From NCBI GenBank assembly GCA_010093485.1, contig MU001499.1, positions 186,001 through 250,000 of the forward strand: 64,000 nt of DNA, read 5' to 3'. Origin of the DNA: Karstenula rhodostoma CBS 690.94 (lineage: Eukaryota; Ascomycota; Dothideomycetes; Pleosporales; Didymosphaeriaceae). The notes beneath the pieces are model-generated. The model made no database searches. It was not told where the DNA came from and saw only the letters and a list, made by a program, of their open reading frames with translations. Of this stretch, positions 9,820 through 19,502 are shown piece after piece (positions within the stretch are counted from its first letter, which is position 1; each line of letters starts with the position of its first letter). A program made the translations under genes and the position numbers.

Positions 9820-12800
9820 TTAGAAAGCACTGACAACCCTCTTGACCATCCTCCTTGGTCCCTCGCCAGACAACTGCACGCTCCCCTCCAACTCAGCCGC
9901 CTTCAAGACCTCGAGGAACTCCTGGTTCTCGATCTGCTCTGTCGCCCCATCCCTAACCTTCTTCACCAAATCGCTCAGTCTCACGTTCTGGCCCGCGCTG
10001 CCAAATTCATCAATAGCGCCAAGCACAGCGCGCTTGAGGTCCTCCTTCCTCCTCCGGTCGCTTGTCGAGGTGCCCTCGGTGAGGAGAGACATGTCGATTA
10101 ATCCGGTGCGGGCGTCAGTAGCGGCTTGCTTGAGCGCAGACTTGATCAGGCGAACGGCTTCGTGGACGTCGTCTGCGGTCACGATCTCGCTGAGACGCAT
10201 TTTAGCGTGTGCCTCGGCGAGACGGATCATCGATTCAAGTTGACGCGTGGTCGCAGTGATACGACGTTCCTGGGAGCGTACGTCGGCACCGAGGGCGCGC
10301 ATGGCGACGTAAGCGTCTACAAGGGCTTTTTGAGCACCGTCGGTAATCTTCGGGTGAATGTTGGTGCGAGCGTAGGAGATGAATGACGTGAGGAATTCGA
10401 TTGGGAGCACCTCATTGCGGTTTGCGTGTTCAGGTGTGTCTTCCAGGTACATGCCTACCAAATGCTTTGCTAGCCTTCGGTCGGCCATTTCATCGATGCG
10501 GTCGAGCACCAGGTAGACCAAATCGAAACGCGAGAGTAGCGTGGGCGGGAGGTCGATGTTCTGCGGGACCGGTAGGTTGACGTTGTACTTGGAGCCGATG
10601 GGATTGGCGGAAGCGAGAATGGATGTTCGTGCGTTGAGTGTGGTGATGATACCAGCTTTTGCGATGGACACCGTTTGCTGTTCCATGACTTCGTGCAGTA
10701 CAGAGCGTGTAGAGTCTGACATTTTATCGAACTCATCAATGCAGCAGACACCACCGTCTGACAAAACAAGCGCACCAGACTCCAATACGAGCTGGCGTGT
10801 CTCAGGGTCGCGGGTGATGTACGCAGTCAGACCGACGGCAGATGAACCCTTACCGGATGTGTACACACCGCGAGGAGCAATGCGATGCACATATTGAAGG
10901 ATTTGTGACTTGGCTGTCGAGGGGTCACCGCACAGAAGGACGTTGATGTCACCTCTGTACTTGGGGCTTCCTCCCTTGTCGAACGACTTGTTCGTGCCGC
11001 CGAAGAGCTGGAGCAAGATTCCCTTCTTGACATCGTCCATCTCGTAGATACTGGGCGCTAGCGAGCGTGAGAGGAGCTCATAGATATCAGGTCGCGCTGC
11101 GGTTGCTTTGATCTTGGCTTCTTCCTCCTCGGAGACCTTGCGAGTTTCCTCGGCGCTGCCAGCAACATGCTCGGCAAGCTCTTCTTCGATAGTGGAGACA
11201 TCAATTCCCATACGCCTCTTATCGACTTTTTGAATGTGCAAGACATCCACGTAGGTTTTGAAGATGTTTTTTACAGACCGTTGGCGAGGGTTGATACGGA
11301 CCTGGTCGCTCTTGAATACGCCGGTGATCTCAACGCGATCACCAGCTTTGCAAACATCGACAAGCTCGTCGTATACGCAGAGAGAGACGGAATGTGGCGT
11401 TTGGCCATCCGGTACGCTGTCCGGGGTTTCTTGAAGCTTGATCACTTGTTTGTCTGCGAAACCCGAGCGATTGTGAACAATCTGCATCGAATTGGAGGAT
11501 TCGCACACTGGGCGAGGGCAACGGGTAGGCTCAGTAATCTTGCCGCGGTCAATATCCACCCTCACGGTATGGTTACAGACGGAGCATTTGAAGAACGCTA
11601 AACTATGTCAGTGGCCTTTCGAGGTTTGAGAAATCATTCTGGGCTCACCATCTTTCATATCTGGGATGACTGGTGTGGCTCTAATCACAAGACCCTTGAC
11701 GCTCACAAGCTTGTCCATGTCTCCCGGGTTCAGGTCTCGCAGGTTGACAGATTTGTCCAAACCAAAGGGACGAACACGGTATGTCTTTTGGTCGACTTCT
11801 CTTACAAGGTCTGGGATTTCCAGCGCCGCACCTCCAGGCGAAGGCGCGCCAGGGGTTGGAGCATCCGAACTGAGCATGGGCGGAAGGGAGCTCGAAGTGT
11901 GACCACGATCAGGGCCTCGTTGAGCCTGAGACAATTGCACTCGTAGCTCTGCCATGCGTCTCTCTGCAAGTTCAATCATAGCGTCTTTGATTGCCGTATC
12001 CATGATAGGGATGATCTCGCTCGGAAAAGCTTGAAGTTGGTGCCATAGCTTCCTGGTGGGAGGATAGGCCTTCAGGTTGCGTGCGTCCAAGTTCAGAGGC
12101 GTTACACCCATCTCAAGCATGGCCTTCATCATCTCAATGTACTCCCTGGCCATCGCCGGGTCGTCAGCAGGTAAGCTGGCACCTTCTGCGAGCTCTCCAT
12201 CATGAATCAAGCGATATTTCCTCTGAAAGTTGAAGAGGAAATCCTTCATGGCACTCAAGGCATCCGCAATGGAGATGTTGGTGCCCCAGATGAACCTCGA
12301 CGAGTTTCCGCCTAGGACTTCCGCATCCGAAGTGTCTGGGTTTAGGTTCGAGAAGGTTGGTGCATCGGAGTTATCCACGGCCATGCCATTCTCGTCAACA
12401 AACAGCCTGCGGCGCCTGCCTGTGGAACTAGGCCCGAGAATATCAGAATGGATGTCGCTGCGCCGGTTTCGTGCTGCTGTACTGCCAGGATCGCGAACGA
12501 AAAGCGCGCTACTGCTGCTTCGAATATCCGTGTTGTGGGCATGACGGGCACGGCCTGGGCTGGAGCTGGACGCGTATCGGATGGGAGAAGAATCTAACAG
12601 CGTTAGTGATGTTCTCCAGAGATATGTAGTCAAGCTTACCTCCGATTGTCACTCCGCTCGCCTTGGGCGTAGCACCACCATCGCTCTCTGGGGCGTTGTT
12701 TGCATCCCCTGAGTTGGACTGTGTCCCGGGAGAGGAGCGAAAGAACAGCGGGGACTGTGTTGAAGGCGCCTGGAGACGGCTCGCCCTTGGGGTTGCGTTG

Positions 12801-12949
12801 GACCCGCGCTGCGAGGCCTGCGATGCTTCAGAGTGCAGCTGAGCATCGGGCCCCTCTGGCGCTGGGCTGGAGGGGATCTGGGAATTTCGCGTACTCCTCC
12901 GCGGGGTGGCAGAGGGGCGCTGCGAGCGGCGCTGCGCCGGGGAAGACAT
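9820..12949 (-). CDS. MCM4: MCM4, replicative helicase subunit
   Basis: Subunit of the hexameric MCM2-7 helicase loaded at origins in G1. Exons in coding order 12640-12949, 11649-12593 and 9820-11597 give 1010 residues. The N-terminal about 170 residues are Ser/Pro/Arg-rich and disordered, with many SP/TP sites, the usual target of DDK and CDK. Then come the MCM N-terminal domain and a C4 zinc finger (KCSVC near 423, then CPRPVC). The AAA+ core has Walker A GDPSTAKS (about 642-649), Walker B CCIDEFDKM (about 703) and the arginine finger in SRFD (about 774). A winged-helix end finishes MVKRVVSAF. The identification as MCM4 rather than another MCM rests on the Ser-rich N-terminus and on order and length. 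It is divergent from the tubulin cofactor gene, with 311 bp between starts. Confidence 0.95.
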
Positions 12950-13191
12950 TGGAGGAAGGGGGTATCAATCAAAACAGTCGTAGAGCGCAGCGATGAGGGG
13001 CGAAGCCACCGGGTGGGATGGCGGGAAGGGGACGAACGCGTAAAGTGGTTTTGAGAGGCGCGTTTGGAACGCGCCTTCTCTCACTTCCAGGACGGGTATA
13101 GTGCCGTTCAGGGATATCGATAGGTTCGCGGGGTGACGATACATTTTCACGGACCATAAACACGGACAAGAGAACCCAGGCAGCAACCAAA

Positions 13192-13198
13192 TATAAAT
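13192..13198 (+). promoter_or_regulatory. Possible TATA element for the tubulin cofactor A gene
   Basis: TATAAAT lies 63 bp upstream of the ATG at 13261, a plausible core-promoter distance in the compact divergent promoter shared with MCM4. No transcript data support it. Confidence 0.35.
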
Positions 13199-13260
13199 TC
13201 ACACCCAGGGTCTACAAAGTTTCCACTCGCTCACAGCTCAATCAATCAACTACCCTCAAC

Positions 13261-13702
13261 ATGCCTCCCCCATCGAAGCTCGCCGTCGCGACATCCTCCC
13301 TGGTCCGCTTGGTGAAGGAGGAAGCAAGCTACCACAAGGAGATGGAGCAGCAGCATGCACGCATCAAGAAACTCGAGGCCGGCAGCGACGAAGAGAACGC
13401 AGAGTACATGCTCAGGCAAGAGGTACTTCAATCTATACAAATAGTAAACGATGACGTAGCTTAACATCATCTAGAAACAAGGCCTGGAGGAGACCAAGAC
13501 TGTCATACCGACAGTGCGTGCCAAAATCAGTGACGCTCTGGAGAGGCTGGAGGACCAGCTTGTAAGTGACGGTGAAGACTTCGATCATATAGGTACTAAC
13601 CAAATCTAGGAGAGCAACAAGGAGGATGCTTCAACCGAAGAGGTCACCAAGGCGAATGATGCGATTGCAAAGGCAAAGGCGACTCTTGCCGAGTCTGTAT
13701 GA
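13261..13702 (+). CDS. RBL2: Tubulin-binding cofactor A (Rbl2-type)
   Basis: Chaperone that captures free beta-tubulin during heterodimer assembly in the cytosol. Three phase-0 exons (13261-13422, 13475-13561, 13610-13702) give 113 residues, the normal size for TBCA. The protein is almost all helix: LAVATSSLVRLVKEEASYHKEM, then LEETKTVIPTVRAKISDALERLEDQL, then a third helix ending AIAKAKATLAESV. That is the three-helix bundle of the family, and the LVKEE.SY.KE motif near residue 17 is diagnostic. Introns are 52 and 48 bp. It is convergent with the THO subunit 7 gene, with 157 bp between stop codons, and divergent from MCM4. Confidence 0.92.
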
Positions 13703-13859
13703 GGGTATTCCACGTGGCGCAGTAGTGATTGTAGATGCTATACCCATTTCGAAATAAATGACCTGCAAATGAAAACCGCCCGGACACCGCGCTATGCAAA
13801 CAAGTAGGGTATCATAGGGAAACCGAGAGCTGATGCCACCGGAGCGACTGTTCTGCCCT

Positions 13860-14970
13860 TCAAGATTCATCCATTTCGCGCCCTGAGGCCTCTCCATGCT
13901 CAGATCCTTCGTGTTCACCTTCCTCTACGTCCTCACCCTCTTCAATCTCGGAATCATCGGCCCGGTTGCGGCCTGCATTGTCGCCAAACTCGCCCATCTC
14001 AGTATCCTCTCCGGCGCCCGAGGGTGCAGGTGACGCAGCGACGGAAAGAGCTGAGAGGCGGTCTTGCGGTGGAACTTTGAGAGTGTTGGAGGACTCTGCG
14101 GTCTGGCTGGCATGCACCGGCGTGAGACCACCATCAGGTCTGGGCGTCCCCGCATGGCTGACATCGGCCCTCATGCTGGCGTCTTTGTCGTCGCCCTCGT
14201 CGTCTCGCATCCCTTCCTTCCGTTCTGCCTCTTCCTTCTCATCCTTGATCATCTGCATCAGGTTCATGGCCTCGGTTTCAATGCGGTTGAACTGTGTGCG
14301 GCGCTCGCTCCAGGTGGTCTTTGCATTTTGCACCTCCTGCTCCAACTCGGCGATTTCCTGATCCAGCTTCTCATGCGCAATCGCTTGCTCATCTCGCGGC
14401 TTTAGCATCTTGTTGTTGGTGATTTTCTCGGTGAGCTCGTCGTAGGTCTTGCGGACGGCCAACGTCTCCTTCGCCTGCTCCAAGTCTACACGCAGCTTCT
14501 CGATGTTTTTTCGAACGTGGTCCTGCTTGTCTGTGATGGCCAGTTTTTCTTTGGCGTACCGCTCCCGTTCCTCGTTGTTGATGCCGGTGGTGAGCTCAAA
14601 GCGCAGCGTTGCAAAGTCGAGGAGCTCCAGCTCGTTCATAAGCTCCTTCCTCCAAGCTTCGATTTTGTCCGCTTCTTGCCGTCGAAGGGCGTCGCGCGCT
14701 GCAGCTTCCTCGTCTGCGGCCGAGGCATCGGGAGGCGGGGTGGGCAACTGCCTGGGTCGCGCATCGGAGAGGATGAAATCAGCGGGTTTGCCTTGTTCTC
14801 TGGAGGTGATTATGCGATGGGCAACGCGGGCGTAGGGCCGTGATTCGACATTGAAGAGACGCGAGACGTTGTGGAGCGCATCTGAGGACTTAGCAGGCAG
14901 TTAATGTGCGATTGTCAAGTCATTCACCTTCTTCTGCTTGAGGCAGCATCTTCCATACGTTAGGCGCCAT
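13860..14970 (-). CDS. THO complex subunit 7-like protein
   Basis: Component of the THO/TREX complex that couples transcription to mRNA export in the nucleus. A 43-nt first exon (14928-14970, MAPNVWKMLPQAEE) is joined over a 46-bp intron to 13860-14881, giving 354 residues. The first exon was added because the long frame has no ATG near its 5' end and this splice yields a continuous family-like start. Residues about 80-215 form a long coiled coil, including the Thoc7/Mft1 signature NELELLDFATLRFELTTGI.NEER. The C-terminal about 130 residues are low complexity, acidic and Ser-rich. The gene is divergent from Elongin A (537 bp between ATGs). Confidence 0.88.
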
Positions 14971-15507
14971 GTTGTGTGATCTGTGGATATGCGCTCAACG
15001 GCCGTAGGTGAGTCCAAGGGCTCTGCAATGAGTGGAGTATGGTCTTTCAATGTGTTTGGCGCGTTGGGCCTACGCTAGCAAGCGGACCCTTGCTATTATT
15101 GTGCTTGCGGTCCGTGCGGACGTTGGATCCACGGATCGCCTATCGCCGCGCTATCGCCTTCATTGTACAACTACACTCAACCGTTTCGTTTTCTGTACGT
15201 CTTTCTCCTCTTCACCTCAGCCGACATACACTCCCGCCACAGCACGTCGTGATCAAACTCGATCCAGTCAGCCATATTTTGGCTTCACCCCACGATAACC
15301 GTGTCCAACGACGCCCCTTCGCCGTAAACGATCCCCAGTCGGAGGTGCACTCCAACCTTCAGCCACCCGCTCTAGGCAAACGGATTCAGCCAACGCACAT
15401 ACCCTCGCACCGTTTCCGACTTTCCGCCTTAGATCCCGAGCGCTTCATCGGCCACGTCTCACAAGAATAACGATTCAGACCCGGCCGTCAGCGGGAATAC
15501 CATCACC

Positions 15508-16425
15508 ATGCCTGTCCCGACCCTCTTCCACCTCGCCAAAAAGCGGCTGGTACAAAACATACACCAGCTGGATGATATAGGCGACTTGCCCTACGCCTTC
15601 CTCGCCCCCATCCTCCGGCAGATCCAGATCCCAGACCAGCTCGTTCAGCTCGAAGCAAACTGTCCGCAAATCCAAGGCGAAACAGGCGAGATATGGCTCC
15701 GTTTGATCAAGAGAGACATACCAGGCTGGGATAAGAAGCCACATCAACCGCAAGACCCCAAGAGCTGGAGCAAAGTCTACAAGAAACTTAAAAAGGAGGC
15801 GGCAGCTGAAGAGGAGGCTCAGCAGGCGGCACTGAAGCAGAGGATGCAGGCGCTACAGAAGGACCGCAACGGCCACCAGACTACCATCATCAACGCGAGC
15901 TTGAATCTCCCTTCTGCACGACGCTCAGGCTGGTCCTTTGGCGGAGGTGCACGCTCGGGATGGGGCGATCCGGCTGCGCCCAAGAAGACGGGCAAGGTGG
16001 CCTTTGACAAGCTGAAGCGCGGCATATACGACGCCAAACGAGCCAGACCGAAGGCATCCATGACACCCCAGCATGTACTGAATGAGACGAAGAGGACCGT
16101 CACGCAGGTGCCTGCCAGGATGGTCAGGATGGCGGAAGCCGAGGCGCTGAGCCAAGCACCGAGGCGTAAGCTCGTTCCCAAGGCACCTCCAGCCCCTGTA
16201 GCCGGAGCAAACACTACTCGGCGTCCCATCATCAGACAACAGCCCATGCCTCGTATTAATGACGCGGCTCCGGAACGCGCTGAACGCCCCCGACTACCTG
16301 CTGGGCAGCAGTTCTCCGCCCCAAGGCCTGTGCCGAAACCTCAGCCAGTATCGTCCGGTCCGTCTCTCAAGCGGACCCGAGCAGGACCCAACATTCTGGT
16401 TGAGTCGAAGCGGCGGAAGGTGTGA
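15508..16425 (+). CDS. Elongin A (RNA polymerase II elongation factor / ubiquitin ligase subunit)
   Basis: Predicted Elongin A, which binds Elongin C and acts on stalled RNA polymerase II. Single exon, 305 residues, ATG at 15508 after a pyrimidine-rich leader. The N-terminal about 100 residues carry the Elongin A domain (PF06881): LFHLAKKRLVQNIHQLDDIGDLPYAFLAPIL looks like a BC-box plus F-box-like helix pair, followed by LRLIKRDIPGW and a KSWSKVYKKL helix. A Lys/Glu-rich helix (about 95-115) follows. The rest is basic and disordered, finishing with an SKRRKV nuclear-localisation-like tail. That tail and the stop codon lie inside the first copy of a 119-bp tandem duplication. Confidence 0.85.
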   Translation: MPVPTLFHLAKKRLVQNIHQLDDIGDLPYAFLAPILRQIQIPDQLVQLEANCPQIQGETGEIWLRLIKRDIPGWDKKPHQPQDPKSWSKVYKKLKKEAAAEEEAQQAALKQRMQALQKDRNGHQTTIINASLNLPSARRSGWSFGGGARSGWGDPAAPKKTGKVAFDKLKRGIYDAKRARPKASMTPQHVLNETKRTVTQVPARMVRMAEAEALSQAPRRKLVPKAPPAPVAGANTTRRPIIRQQPMPRINDAAPERAERPRLPAGQQFSAPRPVPKPQPVSSGPSLKRTRAGPNILVESKRRKV

Positions 16426-16651
16426 ATGCGTATGGGATGGCGTTTACGAGAGATGAGCGGACATTCTGAACATTGGCGTTATCACTGAAGGCACTGCATA
16501 TTATCTGGGCCTCGTAGGATCGCACTGGGTGACGGAAGGTGTGAACGCGTATGAGTCGACGTTCACGAGATGTGGGCGGACATTTAGAACATCGGCGTTA
16601 TCACTGAAGGCACTGCATACTATCTGGGCTTGGTAAAATTACATTGGGCGG
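16414..16651. repeat. 119-bp tandem duplication overlapping the Elongin A stop codon
   Basis: Two head-to-tail copies, 16414-16532 and 16533-16651, both starting CGGAAGGTGTGAA and both containing GGCGTTATCACTGAAGGCAC unchanged. They differ at roughly one base in six. Copy 1 begins within the last codons of Elongin A, so the duplicated unit includes the stop codon and proximal 3' UTR. Confidence 0.9.
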
Positions 16652-16870
16652 CGTTCTCATACTGTTAAATGTAAATTAATTTAGACATGTATCATAGTAC
16701 GTGTGAACGTATACCCTCTTTCAGCCACCCACTGCATGTTTGTCACGCTGGCTCCGTCTTCATCCACTCGCTTATTCTCAGGTTTTATAGCGGGCCGCTA
16801 AGCCTTACTTACTCACCAAACCCTTTATCTACCTACTGATTCGGCTTCTTTTAAGTTAGTTGTAGGCGAT

Positions 16871-16936
16871 AGTCTATATTTATAGGACTCCACTTTGTGG
16901 TTCGTGTTAACGATCAGGAAATTAGCATACTCCAGA
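16871..16936 (+). repeat. Family 2 short element, internally deleted copy
   Basis: AGTCTATATTT, CCACTTTGTGGTTCGTG, AACGATCAGGAAATTAGCATAC occur in the same order as in the copies at 17400 and (reverse strand) 40514-40602, but the TCTATCACTTTACGGG segment is missing. No clear target-site duplication is seen. Confidence 0.5.
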
Positions 16937-17385
16937 CTACTCTCTAGACGGTACCCGATGACTTTCCTCACCCCTGACCATCTGATGCATATTGGCCACC
17001 GCACTCTGCACATCCGATCCCTCATTCGTCGCAATGGGAGGTCTTCGGCAGCGTCTGGGCTGGAGGTCGAGGTGAGGCGGTGACGTGCTTACTTCTAGTG
17101 CCCTCAGCAGCACCGTGGCGGGGACTAATGTTCACCAACCATCCTACTAAAATCGGCTAACTTTTGTGTAGTTTCGCTTAGATAATTGTGGAGAGGTGGT
17201 GCTGAATCGGACTACAAAGGAAACTCGAGAAGTTCTTTGTGGTAGGCTACCAGCTAAGGGGTTTAGACTAAGTAAGATTATGGGGTTCTTTGTAGCGGGT
17301 ACTTTGCTAGTGGGTAGGGTGGGTTTTTTTTTGCTGTGTTTATTACTCTATTATAATTAACTTATCCTCCCCCTTTTCTGTTCTA

Positions 17386-17493
17386 ATGCACCTTCTTCTG
17401 GCAGTCTATGTCTATGTCCATATTTTTCTATCACTTTACGGGACACTACTTTGTAGTTTGAGTGAACAATCAGAAAACCATGCACCTTCTTCT
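17386..17493 (+). mobile_element. Family 2 short element with 14-bp TSD
   Basis: An 80-nt element (17400-17479) is bordered by two exact copies of ATGCACCTTCTTCT (17386-17399 and 17480-17493). The element contains TCTATCACTTTACGGGACAC, which occurs unchanged in the reverse-strand copy near 40.5 kb. TCACT...AGTGA can pair within it. There is no coding capacity. Confidence 0.65.
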
Positions 17494-17760
17494 ATAGCTG
17501 TTTTTCCCTTTTCTCACTCTTATATTTTCGCGCTGTGCCCGCCGCATCGTCGCTTTTAGGCAATATATTAAATCCCAAGTGCCTTTGAGTTCTCTTTCCC
17601 TTTCGCTGCTATATGACTTAGTTTTCCCTCTTCTTATCTGCATATCCCTTTTTTAACTGTTCATAGTCTACCTACCTCTTGCTTTCTATCCCTAGGTACA
17701 TTTCCTATATTTCAAAATCCAGAAACTTTCCTGTGGCATCACCTCTAGCGCTCTGTTTGG

Positions 17761-17911
17761 CCATTTGGCTTAACGGTATAGCAGTACTGACGAGGGCTCA
17801 TGACTCCACCCCATGATTCGACATAAGGCGTCTCTACCACCAGTATTGCACTAGGGAGGAAAGTGACGAGAGCAGCGCCGGTTCGAATCACCCACAAAGC
17901 AAACCATTTGG
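17761..17911 (+). mobile_element. tRNA-like (A-box/B-box) element with 8-bp TSD
   Basis: TGGCTTAACGG at 17766-17776 fits a Pol III A box and GGTTCGAATC at about 17880-17889 a B box. The outer 8-mer CCATTTGG is repeated exactly at 17761-17768 and 17904-17911. GCAGTACTG and CAGTATTGC can pair between the boxes. The spacing (about 100 nt), absence of a proper T-stem and lack of a matching acceptor stem argue against a functional tRNA, so a tRNA-derived SINE-like insertion is the best reading. Confidence 0.4.
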
Positions 17912-18024
17912 TTTCTTTAAAGCGGGCCCTCACCCAGTTGGTCAGCTATTTCTTCACTATAGTAAAAGTAAACTCGCAGAGTTTCTTTAGGCGGGCCTTT
18001 ATCCAGTAGGTCGGCTATTTCTTT
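17911..18024. repeat. Imperfect 44-bp direct repeat
   Basis: Units 17911-17954 and 17981-18024 share GTTTCTTTA, GCGGGCC, CCAGT.GGTC.GCTATTTCTT in order, 70 bp apart. It adjoins the tRNA-like element on its 3' side. Confidence 0.7.
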
Positions 18025-18910
18025 TGCACCTTTTTGACACTCACTGCATTCCTTTAACCCCCTTTCTTTTTCTAACGAACCGGGTCCCGTTCTCCCACTT
18101 CCACTCCCATCTCCTATTAACACACCCCAAGATGTCTTTCCTGCGATTTATCTTCATGCGCAGTTAAGCATTTCAAAGGCACCCTTATATATTCCTAGCA
18201 ACGCTCGCAGAACCGAACCAACCCACCCGAATCACCTCAGTTAAATCAATCAACCCAACCATCGACAGAACCAACTGTCGCCTTTTAACATAGCGAACGC
18301 TCAAGCAGCACCTCCCCGCCCTAAACCCTCCAAGAGGCACTCAGACTCTCCATTCCCACTTATCAACCCACCTTCCTGCATTTCCGGCGATTCGTATATA
18401 CCCATATTCACAAACATCCCACAGCCATCCCAGTAACAGCGGAAGCGGATGCTAAACACCACCACCGCCCTGTGGCGTCTTCCGGCCGAGGTCTATATAA
18501 CATCTGTTACATCGCACCACCAGCGCGCGTGAGAGTGGCAAGCGCGGTCATGGTAGCAGCAGAGCGATTCGCACGGTCCGAATGAACCCCTCCCTTTCCA
18601 TCTTAGTTCAAACACAGAGAAGCACGCCCGCCCGAACACAGGAAAGGAGATTCTTGCCGCCATACTGCCACACAACCTTGTTACTTGTAGAGTTTCGAGC
18701 CAGAATCGAGGTATGCAATTTATCGCCAGGAACGCATGCTAGCGTGTATTGTACTTCTACCCTTGAGCAAAACCACACCTCGTTTCTTCGCTCGACCTTC
18801 TTCGCGTGGAGAGTATTCTACCGCCTTCTCCACCTCACGCCCCATTTTGCGCGCTGATCCCGCACGCAGCGGACCGAGATCCTGGCACTCTCCTTTCCCT
18901 CTCTCCGCAT

Positions 18911-19119
18911 CAAGTTGGACATACCGCACCGCAGCTCTACGTCACATCCGCCATACCTACAAGATATCGAAGACCTCGGATCAGCCGCAAAACATCACAG
19001 GTATTAATTAAAATCTTGGTGCCCTCCCAACGCATTGCCCTTCTGTTCCAAGTTGGACATTACCACACCGCAGCTCACGTCGCCTTCTACACCACAACCG
19101 CCACACCTCCAAGATATCC
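18911..19119. repeat. Imperfect direct repeat of about 60-70 bp
   Basis: Units 18911-18968 and 19049-19119 both run CAAGTTGGACAT, ACCGCAGCTC, ACGTC, CCGCCA.ACCT, CAAGATATC, with small insertions in the second. Nothing coding is associated. Confidence 0.65.
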
Positions 19120-19502
19120 ACCACCCCAGATTGCCCACCTATACGCCCCACCATATATCGTGGAGGTCTACCGCCACACCATCTACTTTCTACACCACAG
19201 ACAGCAACCCCCGGAGAGACGACGCTTTGTAAAACATCGCGACTGCTGACTAGCTTTCTCCGCTTGCTATACTGCAAATGTTACGCAGATCACGTGGGCA
19301 AAACCTTCACTGGGGTTGTGAGGGGAGTGGGCGGTAGAGCGGTGAAAGGAGGAGTGCGGACGGGGACATGGGAGGGGATATGGGGTTATTTGGAAAGAAG
19401 GGGGATGTAGAGGAACAAGTGAGTGTGTAAAGGGTATGGGTATTTGTTCTCCTAGTCTTGGCCACCACCACCACCCCTCTTCCACCCCCCGCCACCCTCC
19501 CT

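Larger units (their letters stand above)
16652..19502. other. 2.8-kb gene-free repeat nest
   Basis: No supportable coding region. The stretch is AT- and pyrimidine-rich and contains several short elements and direct repeats, listed separately. ORFs here are short and unconserved-looking. It separates Elongin A from the 3' end of the Zn2Cys6 gene and is the only large gap in the housekeeping block. Confidence 0.6.
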
